Positions 27,839 to 38,764 of a stretch of 64,000 nt of DNA are shown here, piece by piece (position 1 is the stretch's first letter; each line of letters opens with the position of its first letter). Location of the stretch: positions 105,208,255-105,272,254 of the forward strand of contig NC_073695.1 of NCBI RefSeq assembly GCF_029784165.1, written 5' to 3'. Source of the DNA: Wyeomyia smithii. Its lineage: Eukaryota > Arthropoda > Insecta > Diptera > Culicidae. The position numbers and the translations under genes were made by a program. A model generated the notes under the pieces. That model made no database searches, had not been told where the DNA came from, and saw only the letters and a list, made by a program, of their open reading frames with translations.

Positions 27839-30330
27839 AGGGTGGGACAAAAAATAAATATTAGCTCCCATGCACTTTTCGTGTTCCTTATGGGTCCTGT
27901 AACAACTGTGTAACTTTTCAGATCGATCGGTGGAACCCCTGATTTGCGCCCGATTTTTGAAGTTTCCATACGATTTTATATGGGAAAATCCACTTTTTCT
28001 AAACTTATCCTCTAGAAATTTCCAGTTGGCTCCTAAAAATATACCAATACATGATATTTGTAGGAAATTTTCCTGGGAATAATTCTCCAGAAGACTGTAA
28101 GGCGCTACAAAATTTGTAGAAAAAGTTATTCACCTTAAACTGATCGCATGTCTGACGAACGGCTCAACATTGAATTTTTCCAGCAACACTGCTGCAGCAT
28201 GCTGCTGTTTCAAACTCAACAACGTGATGAGAAACAGTTTCGCGTAGAATTAAGCTTGAAAGCGTGATTTTTTGCTCATAGTATCTTCGGAGAAAATGCT
28301 TAGAATATCAATCCCTATATTTTGATAGTATTCGTTGTGTGATTTATACCCCTAGAAGTGAGAAATCAGCTTTCTAAACACTCCTACGTAGTGAAAAACA
28401 TTTTCGTATAGGATTAAGCTTGAAGGTATGATATTTTGCTCACGTTATCTTCATTATCGAAGAGCTTGCTTAGAACATTAACTATCAAGTTTTAATGTAG
28501 ATTGATTACTCCCCCTAAAAGAGGGAAATAAGCTTTCTAAACACCCACGTCGTGTGACAACTTGCCAATTTAATAGATCATACCCAGGTGTCTTTTAGAA
28601 ACGAGTTTGGTAGATACATAGCTACAATTTGCGCAGATACATGGCCAGCCGGTCACTACGAACCAATGAGATATACACAGGTGAGGAAGAAAAAGACATT
28701 CGTCTGTTCTAGTAGCGAAAAAAGGTAAACAGAAGCAGGTGTTTGGATTGTGACGTAGATCTCGGTCAACAAGCAAATGCCATTTGAAACCAGGCATGTC
28801 CAAACCCACCACACCACTGCGTGTGTGTTTCAAGCGATACCATGGAGGGTATTTTCATTGCCCTTCAGTGCTTATACAAAACGGAAACCCACAGTGTTCT
28901 AAATAAAACAGCCAGCTTCGGCTGACACAGGCCCGAGTGTTCCCGACTTCGTGAGCCCTAGCTTACTGATACGTGTTTTTTCAAACGCTTCATTTTTACA
29001 AAAGTAAATATGAAAAAAATATTGCAGGTGGTTGTATACGATGACTACCGTCAAGCTATCCATTATTATATCATTGTCGATCTCGTCGTGGCGACCAATG
29101 CTTGTGTGTTCCCCGAAACTGCAAGCCCTCGATTGCTTCATGTGCCGAAGTTAAAAAAGTTAAAAAACGAATGAATCTCCGGTGTTCTTTCTTTAGCTAG
29201 CGACGGAGGGTAATACGAATAGCCCTGCGTGGTGTGTTTGTTAGCAGAATTATCAGTAATAAAAAATTAAGTTTGAGCCAAAGATGATTATATTTTCAAC
29301 AGACAGCGGTTTGCAATCAACACGGGGAGCTAAAGAAAAACTTCGAAAACCTACCCTTTTCCAGTTGTTTCGGATCTTTCAGCGGCCCACCTCGATGCCC
29401 GCCAACCAACATCCCGTCCAAAGATCAATACTCTCTTTTTCTCTTTTTCAATAGACTTCACTTACGGTGGTTCGTAGTGACCTGCTGGCCATGTATCTGC
29501 ACAAATTGTAGCTATGTAACTACCAAACTCCTTTCTGAAAGATACCAGGGTATGATCTATTAAATTGGCACCAGAACCAAAAATTGTCATCCGACGTGGG
29601 TGTTTACACAGCTTATTTCCCTCTTTGAGGGGGAGTAATCAATCTAAATTAAAACTTGATACTTAATATTTTAAGCAAGCTCTCCGATAATGAAGATAAC
29701 GTGAGCAAAATATCATACCTTCAAGCTTAATCCTACAAACGAAAATGTTTTTCACTACGTAGGGGTGTTTAGAAAGCTGATTTCGCACTTTTAGGGGTAT
29801 AAATCACACAACGAATACTATCAAAATATAGGGATTGATATTCTAAACATTTTCTCCGAAGATACTATGAGCAAAAAATCACGCTTTCAAGCTTAATTCT
29901 ACGCGAAACTGTTTCTCATCACGTTGTTGAGTTTGAAACAGCAGCATGCTGCAGCAGTGTTGCTGGAAAAAATCAATGTTGAGCCGTTCGTCAGACATTC
30001 GATCAGTTTAAGATGAATAACTTTTTCTACAAATTTTGTAGCGACTGACAGTCTTCTGGAGAATTATTCCCAGGAAAATTTTCTATAAATATCATGTATT
30101 GGTATATTTTTAGGAGCCAACTGGAAATTTCTAGAGGATAAGTTTTGAAAAAGTGGATTTTCCCATATAAAATCGTATGGAAACTTTAAAAATTGGGCGC
30201 AAATCAGGGGTTCCACCGATCGATCTGAAAAGTTACACAGTTGTTACAGGACCCATAAGGAACACGAAAAGTGCATGGGAGCGAAAAAATTACACCAACG
30301 CTTTTTTCCCATACAACTGTGTCCCAGTCT
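27839..30330. mobile_element. Foldback-type element with 827/863-bp inverted arms
   Basis: The left arm 27839-28665 and right arm 29468-30330 are inverted copies of each other, about 95-98 percent identical where checked (for example, the segment around TGTCTGACGAACGGCTCAAC). The spacer 28666-29467 has no recognisable gene. The outer ends read AG-TGGGACA-like. Each arm contains two imperfect roughly 160-bp sub-repeats (starting near TTCGCGTAGAATTAAGC and TTTCGTATAGGATTAAGC). Long-armed inverted repeats without a transposase fit Foldback/Galileo-like or other non-autonomous TIR transposons. I could not determine the target duplication or superfamily. Confidence 0.85.
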
Positions 30331-30435
30331 AGTGTAACATGTTACATATTACGTGTGACATGCACAAAACAAGTGACAAGTTACTTATATCACATGTAAT
30401 ATGCTACATGTTACGTGTTACACGATAGTATTACA
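30331..30435. repeat. CACATGTTAC short-motif repeat, right block
   Basis: Continuation of the 27714-27838 motif on the other side of the foldback element (GTGTAACATGTTACATATTACG, ATGTTACGTGTTACAC pieces). Confidence 0.7.
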
Positions 30436-30658
30436 CCGAGATATCTACATAGACCACTATGTTCCGAAACAGAATGGCCATTCTGTTTCGGACGAAATTT
30501 CAACACGGTATAAATCAGATTTGAAGTTCGATTTTTCGAAATTTTCCTAATTTCCTAACTTCAGCTTCTTGAGTAGATACAGTTAATGTAAAAAACTTAT
30601 TTCCGAAAAAATGGTCTTGCGACCACACTGTTCCGCAACGGCTTATATGATTAACATC

Positions 30659-30770
30659 CTCTGGGAAAATGATACATTTGGGAAATGATACATCATTTTT
30701 CGGGGAAAGGTTACATTCGAGGAATCGGTTTCCGGGGAAGTGTTACTTTCGAGAAAGTGTTACCACAGAG
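30659..30770. repeat. Degenerate GGGGAAATGATACATT-type minisatellite
   Basis: GGGAAATGATACAT, GGGGAAAGGTTACATTCGAGG, GGGGAAGTGTTACTTTCGAG and similar units. It is the opposite orientation of the CCCCGAATGT array at 8383-8537. Confidence 0.55.
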
Positions 30771-31985
30771 AACAGACATCCAAGCCAAAGAAACTTTGTT
30801 GTGTAAAGTTCAGGTGAATCGTGGGTTAGCGGTGCCACTAACATGTTTTTGGTTTTTCTCTCTGTGTATATTGTGATATCAGAGAAAAATTAGAATTTTG
30901 CGCTCTAACTGACAACCGCAACTGACAACCGAAAATGACAATCTCAGACAGCACCGATAAAAATGCGACTCATGAACTTGTTTGTCAAACCGTATGCACT
31001 CTTAATTTACTTCAATTGAAACTGAATAGCATTGACTTAAAGCCGCCTTGATTCCTTGCCCTCGACTATGCAGCAGAGCCGCATTGATATGGTTTGCAAC
31101 TCGGTTTGCAATCAGAATGTTCCACGAATAAACTAGTTGTAATCCATTATTTGATGTTGCTTAAACAGTATGCAATATAACATAGTTTTCATTGACTGGT
31201 GAATGACCGCCGGTTAAAACCTCAACAAAAAAATGTGTCGATGAGATATATAGTCTCCCCATAACTTCGGTTGGTTCCAGTTTGAGAATTCCTATGCTTC
31301 AGAAAGTCTTTTTTTTTCGAAAATTTGTTTCCTGAGATAACATAAATGTTTTCTAGTACCGCAAAAGTGTACAGCGCATCGTTTTTATGTCTGTCTCCTG
31401 CATCTTCAAAATTGAGCTTTATAGACATAGTTGTCCCAAGACTTTTATTTTATATATCATGGCATTGTTGTGATCAAATCGCCAAAAGCATGCGAACTTT
31501 AACAATCCCGTACCCAATGTTGTCGTATCATATTCACTAACCGATCTAAAAATAGGTGAAATGGTGCCCATCGCTGGTGGCAATAAATCGTACATGCCTT
31601 TGATGATGAATATGATATTCTTTACTCGATCAAGACAAACGAAAACCTAAGAAACAAATAAAAAGACTCTAATTAACTAATGAGGTGTAGAGAATAAAAC
31701 TTATTCGGATATTTTTGTATTTCAATTACGAACATTACACTATCCCCAGTTTAACGAGTATCGAGTGCTATTCCTTACAGCACTTTTCTACCAGTGTTTG
31801 AGATGTCTGTCAGTTGCGGGTGTTGCTTCTTCTTTTTCTTAAAAACACCCTGCATTCTAATTTTTTGTGAAAACCCAATATACCATCACACACAAAGAAA
31901 ATATTACCAAGCGAATGCGTCGAAACCACGTAAATTTACGTAAACCTGAATGTTTTCACTGGTTTAGGTAAATAATACGCAAAAA
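30771..31985. other. Intergenic DNA, no gene recognised
   Basis: No supported coding frame. AAAATTAGAAT occurs near 30886 and, inverted, near 31858, and CAACTGACA motifs lie next to each. This might mark the ends of a decayed roughly 970-bp TIR element but is too weak to call. Confidence 0.35.
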
Positions 31986-32703
31986 ATTGGTGAAAACAAC
32001 GCAACTGCTCAATAAAGTGCGAATAGTGCGGGTAAAAATTTGTATGGAGTTTTTGATATTGGTATTGATGTTTCAAGGTATTCAATTTTACCCAAATGAT
32101 GACTTTCGTGCAGGTACTCGAAAGCAGAGTCTATGTTTATAATATAGAGTCGCGCAAAGTTGAAAGCAGAGGAACCAATTTAAAGTCAAACAAGGGTACA
32201 CGCTCACTCTGGATAACCCAAGACTGAGTCAAAACCTAATCAGTTTCGCTAAAACCGTATGTATTCAAAATTGAGTAGAAGTTGTTTTACTCATTTTTGA
32301 GTTCCACCGAATGTTATAAAAATTGAGTAAATATTACCCAATAATATTGGTGAAAACAACGGAACTGCTCAATAAAGTGCGAATAGTGCGGGTAAAAATT
32401 TGTATGGAGTTTTTTAAATTGGTATTGATGTTTCAAGGTATTCAATTTTACCCAAATGATGATTTTCGTGCAGGTACTCGAAAGCAGAGTCTATCTTTAT
32501 AATATAGAGTCGCGCAAAGTTGAAAGCAGAGGAACCAATTTAAAGTCAAACAAGGGTACACGCTCACTCTGGATAACCCAAAACTGAGTCAAAACCTAAT
32601 CAGTTTCGCTAAAACCGTATGTATTCAAAATTGAGTAGAAGTTGTTTACTCATTTTTGAGTTCCACCGAATGTTATAAAAATTGAATAAATATTACCCAT
32701 ATT
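31986..32703 (+). repeat. 360-bp tandem direct duplication, two copies
   Basis: 31986-32345 and 32346-32703 match almost base for base with an offset of 360. The unit spans flanking DNA, the left end of MITE M1 and the first part of insertion A, including both junctions. It therefore arose after those insertions. Confidence 0.93.
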
Positions 32704-33232
32704 ATACCTGATGCGCGATGCGTAAAAGTTACTCATTTTCGACTCAAAAATGAGTACTTTTAAGCTTCAATGAGGGAATTTCGGAAAAGTTTCATTATTA
32801 ACTCGATATTATTATACTTTGCATTTTGAATGAATTTTATTTTAAAAAAGGCTTATTTCAAGAAATTTACCTTTGTTCGCCGGGACACGGGAGATCTTTG
32901 AATTTATTCGCCGTATATCCAACCAACGAGTCCGGGTGAACAAGAATAATTGGCATTAGTTGCAGTCAATTATTTCAAATTATGAATTACCTACCGATAA
33001 TAGCTAATTTCAAACATTTCTATTTCCTCCGTTTTTAAGACGGTTTGCTTGGTTTGCTGTTTGCTTTTAATTGCAAAAAAAGTTATTAACAACACGCAAG
33101 CACCAGTTACCCAATTTTGGGTAAATTTGCCGCCATGATCAATTTAATTCTACTCATTTTTTGACGTCTTCGAACAACTGAAAAAAATGATTAAAATTCA
33201 ACTCAGCCGCTGGGTAGCCCAGAGTGAGCGTG
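32559..33232. mobile_element. Insertion A: TA-flanked MITE inside M1
   Basis: Terminal repeats CACGCTCACTCTGG / CCAGAGTGAGCGTG, with TA duplicated at 32557-32558 and 33233-33234, as in Tc1/mariner-type insertions. It is 674 bp, rich in ACTCATTTTTGAGT palindromes, with no coding frame. Its first part is also present at 32199-32345 through the tandem duplication. Confidence 0.88.
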
Positions 33233-33401
33233 TACCAATAGAGCAATGTAAATAAGCAAAGTGGTAACGTTAGGAGTGGACAACAAATGTTGTAATTGAA
33301 CGTGATTTTTCCGAAGTTTCAGCTTCATATATGTAATCCAGCATAACCCTGTAAACTGGTTCATTGACATTTAGCTAAGCATCACTGGTGTAATCTTTTA
33401 A

Positions 33402-33924
33402 TACCCCGTCCACACTACACCGCATATCACCTGATATCAGGCGATTCGTGCTATCGAGGCCATATCACCATCCATATTACCTGATATCCCATACAATCGA
33501 GCTGTCAACGGATATCACCTCGGCTACATGCTATCGCGGATATCATGTTCGAAAACCAATAATAACCACAATTAAAGCAGTTGGCAACACGGTCAAAAGA
33601 CTTTTGACGCAATCCTACAAATTTTGAACTTCGCGTTGCGTGCGAGAAAAAAGGAAGCAAATATTTTTGCTATTTTCATTCCGCACATGTTGACAATTGC
33701 ATATGAGAGTTCGCGTTGGTGCGAGCCAACTCGCTGACATCTCTATTCTTATCCCATTGCTCTTGTTGTCTTGTTTTAGCTTTGACCTGTTTTTGTTTTC
33801 TTCTCTTTTCAATTACCAAAGCAAATGTCAAATCATATCAGCTCACTCTAATGTGAACGCTCGAGGTGATATCCGATATCATCTGGCGATATCAGGTGAT
33901 ATCCGGCTTGTTCTGAACAAGGCA
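33402..33924. mobile_element. Insertion B: PIF/Harbinger-like MITE (family M2), copy 2, inside M1
   Basis: TAA is duplicated at 33399-33401 and 33925-33927. The inner terminal repeats carry CATATCACCTGATATC. It is homologous end to end with the copy at 10389-10917. The intact M1 copy at 34887-35294 shows the empty site. Confidence 0.88.
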
Positions 33925-34104
33925 TAAAAGTGTATACCTTATAAAGAATTTAAAAAAAAAAACGATATTCGCTTATACATGGTGAAAAACAGTACATACT
34001 GTATAGTTCTTGGCAACAAACTGTACAAAAACTGTGTTGCCAGAACGATGGATTTTCTCTTTGCGTGACTCTGACATAGACATAACATAGACTCTGCTCG
34101 AAAG

Positions 34105-34447
34105 TAGCTATAAATCCCTCTTTTCTAAAAGTCAGGGGTCTGACGTTTAATGAGTATCCCGTATCCAAAATCTTAATGCAATATGGCGTCATTTGTTCAG
34201 TAAACAACTTGAAAACCATGATTTTTCTCGACCACAGTGCAGTTCTAACATTAAGATATATTACCGTGTAAATGGTGTTACCAAAATTATCACAACAATG
34301 ATGACAATCAACTGGTAAATTTTGTCGTGTTTTGCGGTGTCAGTGGTACCGTAACGTCAGTGGTACCACAATGTCGTTGCTACCGCTATAGCAGCCCTGC
34401 TAAAAGTATACCCTCCCGCTAAAACTATAATCACTGTATGTTTTACT
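34105..34447. other. Short intergenic stretch, nothing recognised
   Basis: Between M1 copy 1 and the next MITE. No coding frame or element ends were recognised. Confidence 0.4.
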
Positions 34448-34860
34448 AGTCTGGCGGAGTGGATTCGGGAACCAATTTTAACTGTTATAACAGAAACCAG
34501 TCGTATTGAATTTACATTGACTGCAGGGATACCAAATGTGCATATTTGTCTGTAAAACGCAGATTTTTGGAGTCGATGTGCAGATATTTATTGATTTGCA
34601 GATATTTGCAGTTTTTCCACGGTTTCTGCAGATTTTTGTTAGAGTCTCCTTATATTTGTGCAGATTTTCTTAAAATGTGTACAGATTTTTACAGACTTTT
34701 GCTTGCGCGAGCGAAATTTTTTCGGATCACGGATACATTTTGTTCAGATTTCGAGCACATTTTTCCGGTTTTTCGAGCAGTTGCAGACATTTTTCAAAAA
34801 CATCTGGCATCTCTGATTGACTGGTTCCCGTTAAATTGGTTCCCGAATCCACGCCTGACT
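34448..34860. mobile_element. MITE with GGATTCGGGAACCAATTT ends
   Basis: The left AGTCTGGCGGAGTGG followed by ATTCGGGAACCAATTTTA is mirrored on the right by TAAATTGGTTCCCGAAT and CCACGCCTGACT. The interior (about 34540-34800) is an irregular CAGATTTTTGCAGAT repeat. The target duplication was not resolved. Confidence 0.7.
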
Positions 34861-34886
34861 GTATATATAGGGACTGTAGTTCAAAC

Positions 34887-35294
34887 CAGAGTCTATGTTT
34901 ATAATAAGAGTCCCGCGAAGATGAAACCAAAGGAACTAAATCAGTGTCAAACGAGGGTACCAATCGAGCAATGTAAATAAACAAGGTGATAATGTTAGGA
35001 GTGAATGAAAAGTGTTGTAATTGAGCGTAATAAAGAATATGTGTTTTTCCGAAGTTTTACTCACACATTTTAATCCAACATTAAACCTGTACACTGGTTC
35101 ACTTAAATTTAACAAAACATCACCGGTGTAATCTTTCAAAACTGTGTACCTTGTGAAGAATTTCAAAAAATGATACTCGCTTATTCATGGTGAAAAACAG
35201 AACTGTATAGTTCTTGGCAACAAACGGCACAAAAACTGTGTTGCCGAAACGATAGATTTTCTCTTCGCGCGACTCTATATACACATAGACTCTG
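34887..35294. mobile_element. hAT-type MITE M1, copy 2, uninterrupted
   Basis: 408 bp with CAGAGTCTATGTTTATAAT ends (inverted on the right as ACATAGACTCTG). The flanking 8-mers GTTCAAAC and GCTCAAAC match at 7 of 8 positions. It serves as the reference for the split copy at 32485-34096. Confidence 0.87.
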
Positions 35295-35558
35295 GCTCAA
35301 ACGAGCTGATTTGCGTCAAAAATTCGCATGTTTGGGTAGTTTTATTTTTCTGTGCATATGTAATAGAGTAGAAAAAATCAGTTTGACTAGAAAGGAATTA
35401 TTGTGTAAACGTCAGTTTGGTTGTATTGTTATTGTATGGGTTTGCTTGCTTAACTAGAATACCCAAAATTATCTTTTTGCTCGCTTCCTACATTTAAATA
35501 GTTAGATACCAACAAATATCAGTTTTTCAATTACAAATGATTGAACAGTGACTTGAAA

Positions 35559-37519
35559 ATGGCAATTTTTAATTTGAAAAATTTCCCTGATGTTTGCCGT
35601 TTGTGTATTCAACCAAAAACAAGCGTGGAATTGATACCTATTGAAACAAGTACTCTAGCGAATGTTGATCGTACTCTGCTGGAGCTGCTCGATGAAATAA
35701 CCTCTGAGATCCCGAAGGTAGGGCAGCAATTGGATTATAGTTACTTATTTTAATATGCTGACCTTCTGACAGGATGTTCCCGAGCGACTACCGAATGCAA
35801 TTTGTTCTACATGTTTTGCCGTTTTCGAATTTGTCGTTCAATATCAACAGAAGATTAAATTGCTTACTAAATTTATTATTGCCTTGGCTCACTTGAAAGC
35901 AGGAAGCAGCCAAGCAATTTTGGATATATTTAGCACAGACGGATCCAAACTTAAGCAGATAATTAAAGAACTGGGCTTATGCAGAAAAGAGGAAGTGCAA
36001 GTGGAGGACTTTTTGGAAGAATTTAACGCCCCGAATGCTAAATTAGATGAAGAGGTTTTTAACGAAACCAAGTTGCCATCTACAGAAGGTACGGGAATGA
36101 AATGCGATTACACGGAATATTACAACGTTGAATATATAGATGAAGACAGTCAATCAAAAGTTCAAGAACTTTCTGAAGTTAAATATTCCGAAGAACCAAT
36201 TGTTGAGTATTTAGTGGAAATCGACGACGAAAATGAGACAATTAAAAATGTGTCGAACAAATGTGTTGCCCCTATTGATACAATTCAAAAATCAAAGCCA
36301 AAGGTTAGAATGTTACAATGCAATTATTGTGCTTATCGAACGACCTCAAAGGATATGTTCCAGAACCACATCGAAAGACATGAACATCCGGATGACGAGA
36401 ATCCGTGGAAATGCTCCTATTCTAAATGCAGTGAGGCATACCCTACAAAAGAAGATCTCTTGCGGCATAAAAAAGAAATTCATTCTAAATACGTTTGCGA
36501 TATATGCGGAACGATTTTAAAACATAAGTATACATTAGAGGTACATCTACGACGACACGCAGGCGATAGTAAATATCCTTGTCAATACTGCTCGACATCT
36601 TATTTCACTGCAAATGAGCTTAAACTTCACCTGTCGGTCATGCATTTAGCAGTTGCAGATGCCCAGTGTAGTACGTGCGGGTTGGCGTTTAAAAAGTAGG
36701 TTATTGAAGTTATCGATTGTTTCATGAGGTGTTTGACTAACTTGACACTAATGTATATCAATTGCAGTAAAAAATCACTGAGGCTTCATGAAAAAGCTCA
36801 CTCCAATCAGCGGAGTTTCCCATGTGACGAATGTAGTATGGCTTTTAAAACATCTGCCCATCAGCGACGACATCATAATACTGTACATCGGGTTATTAAG
36901 TTTCACTGTACATTGTGTCGGGCGAGCTACGGTCGTAAAGATAAGCTGCGAATGCACATGGAAAAGGCGCATAAGGTTCGAGTTTTTTTACTAGGTAAAA
37001 AATTGATTGTAATTTTCCAACTTACAGATTCAAACATACTTTCCGTGTCACATTTGCCTCAAGTCCTTTTCTGCAGCAGATGATTTGGAGGAGCATATGA
37101 TGCACCACAGAAATCCGAAACACTTAGAATGCGGAACATGCCTTGCAGCATTTACCGAGCAGGTTGAGTTCAACGATCACCTTTGTATAACGTATCGCGA
37201 TGATTACGTCTGCTGCGACAGAGATTTCAAGTTTCACTTGCAGTACAACAAACATATGTTTCTGGCACATGGTCTTAGGACCAATGTACGGGTTAAACTG
37301 GCGTCTAATCAGCTTCTGGGAGCAACTCGAGCATCCCGAAAAGCAATAGAACGTTGTACCAGATGCGGTCAATCTTTTCCCACAAGAAAGCAAAAGAAAG
37401 AGCATACTGCATCATGTAATATGGATCAACAAATGGATTTACCATGTTTGGAGACTGTTCCGTTCCACGAAAACTTAGAGGGATCACTTTCCTTCTCAAA
37501 TGTACAGTCCATTGTATAA
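35559..37519 (+). CDS. ZAD-domain C2H2 zinc-finger protein
   Basis: Four exons: 35559-35717, 35773-36695, 36768-36975 and 37028-37519, giving about 593 residues. The ATG at 35559 begins MAIFNLKNFPDVCRLC. The ZAD zinc-associated dimerisation domain is formed by CRLC (residues 13-16) and CSTC (64-67), bridged by the first intron. An acidic linker (about 120-230) follows, then about eleven C2H2 fingers from residue 235 to 575 (CNYCAY, CDICGT, CQYCST, CSTCGL, CDECSM, CTLCRA, CHICLK...), the last three degenerate (one ends in Cys). ZAD proteins are insect nuclear DNA-binding factors that often dimerise through ZAD. The exon 3 donor is weak: the phase-0 choice is AAG|GTTCGA, with CGA|GTTTTT as the alternative. 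The DNA target is unknown. Confidence 0.92.
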
Positions 37520-38044
37520 CGATTGAAAACATGAATAACCGCCCAATTACCAGTTCTGTTGATTGTCAGCTTATGGAAGCTGCATGTTTATACTGAAGAA
37601 CGTCTTAAGGTGAAACGGAACGTGGTCGCGATCAACTCGAATTTTACAATCTAATTTTTTCTTGATTTATGAAGACTACGTACATGAAACTTTGATCAAT
37701 TGTTTTCACAACTGTTGCATGCCTAGAGTAGCAATTTGAGTGCTGTTTATTTAGTGGAAGCCGAGTTTTTTACGATCAAAATACAGGAGTAAAAAGAACT
37801 CTAACCTCAAAATTGTATAGGAAAAGGCCACAATCCCGTTTCACCTTAATTAAGGGTTATCCAGCAGAATTGTTTACTGGGCGATAAAACAATCAGGAAT
37901 AAATACTTTAAATACACATTTTATTGGAATATTTTCAATAACTCTGAAAACCAAAGACGAACCAACCCTATATTCATAGTAACCGGCTTCTCGTCATCTC
38001 TCGATTTTTGGAAAATTTGCTGAATTTTTATAACATAACATTCA
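37520..38044. other. 3' flank of the zinc-finger gene
   Basis: No coding frame. AATAAA at about 37898 could serve as a polyadenylation signal. The region ends at a SINE target duplication. Confidence 0.4.
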
Positions 38045-38270
38045 CTCCCAGATGGTCTCGAGGTATGATGCTGGGCTAACAGGCCAGTCGTCGTAGGTTC
38101 GAGTCTCAGCTCGGGAGAGGCTGTCAATGTCAGTAGGATTTGTAGCGCTAGCCCCGCAATTGGTCCTGTACACTTAACAGTTGGCTGCGAAGTCTGTGTA
38201 AGTCTGTGTATAATAAATAGAAGGTCGAGTTCCGAATCGGAATGTAGCACCAAGGCTTTGCTTTGCTTTT
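38045..38270 (+). mobile_element. tRNA-derived SINE (family S2), copy 1
   Basis: TAACATTCA is duplicated at 38036-38044 and right after the tail. The head has an A-box-like GATGGTCTCGAGG and a B box GGTTCGAGTCT. The body contains CAGTTGGCTGCGAAGTCTG and the tail is TTTGCTTTGCTTTT. A diverged copy is in TM9SF3 intron 2 (54512-54665). It is transcribed by pol III in principle and has no coding capacity. Confidence 0.9.
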
Positions 38271-38505
38271 AACATTCAAAAAAATTGCAATTTTATTTGA
38301 CAAAGTGCTAAATCTGTTTGAGCGTGTTCCTATTGAAAGGTTGTTTTTTTTTATTGTAGACTAGGGTTGTCGATATTAAAATTAAATTTCGATATTCGTT
38401 TTATCGATATTAAAAGCGGCATCGATATTGAAATCGATATTACGTGTCGATATCGATATTTTATCGATATTTTCCTTCATATATTTTTTGTTTGGATTTT
38501 AGTTA

Positions 38506-38651
38506 GGCCTGAAACAAGCTGAACGCCGACGTGAGCGATCGGGCGAGATTCTTGCCGAAGGTTAATAAACAGCCGTGAGTAGAGTTGTTCATTAACCTAC
38601 GGCGAGAATCTCACCCGATCGGTCGCGTTGGTGTTCAGCATGTTTCATGCC
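38506..38651. mobile_element. Hairpin MITE, 146 bp, TTA target
   Basis: Almost entirely palindromic (GGCCTGAAACAAGCTGAACG ... TGTTCAGCATGTTTCATGCC), with TTA at 38503-38505 and 38652-38654. The stem also includes the complementary pair CGATCGGGCGAGATTC / GAATCTCACCCGATCG. Confidence 0.8.
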
Positions 38652-38654
38652 TTA

Positions 38655-38764
38655 AGCAGGTATTAGACGAAGCAAATATTTGCTATTTTTTAATACAGAT
38701 TTTATTTTGTGCAAATGAAAATCGTACCAAAAATAGCAAATATTTTCGTCGTCTAATACCTGCT
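38655..38764. mobile_element. Hairpin MITE, 110 bp
   Basis: AGCAGGTATTAGACGAAGCA at the left is mirrored by CGTCGTCTAATACCTGCT at the right, with an inner GCAAATATTTGCTATTTTT / AAAAATAGCAAATATTTT pair. It directly abuts the neighbours on both sides. Its own target duplication is not resolved. Confidence 0.7.

Larger units (their letters stand above)
32485..34096. mobile_element. hAT-type MITE M1, copy 1, split by two younger insertions
   Basis: The CAGAGTCTAT ends are inverted repeats, with the 8-bp duplication CTCGAAAG at 32477-32484 and 34097-34104. Removing insertions A (32559-33232) and B (33402-33924) plus their duplications leaves about 410 bp, which matches the uninterrupted 408-bp copy at 34887-35294 in order throughout. 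Confidence 0.9.

Noticed and set aside
28899..29141. Minus-strand ORF in the foldback spacer as a transposase
   Set aside because: It is 80 residues with no recognisable motif and poor coding character.
27839..30330. Foldback arms as a pure assembly mirror
   Set aside because: The arms differ at several per cent of sites and in outer-end indels, which a simple mirror duplication would not produce; read confirmation is still needed.
30886..31868. TIR element bounded by AAAATTAGAAT
   Set aside because: The inverted match is only about 11 bp plus loose CAACTGACA similarity, with no target duplication.
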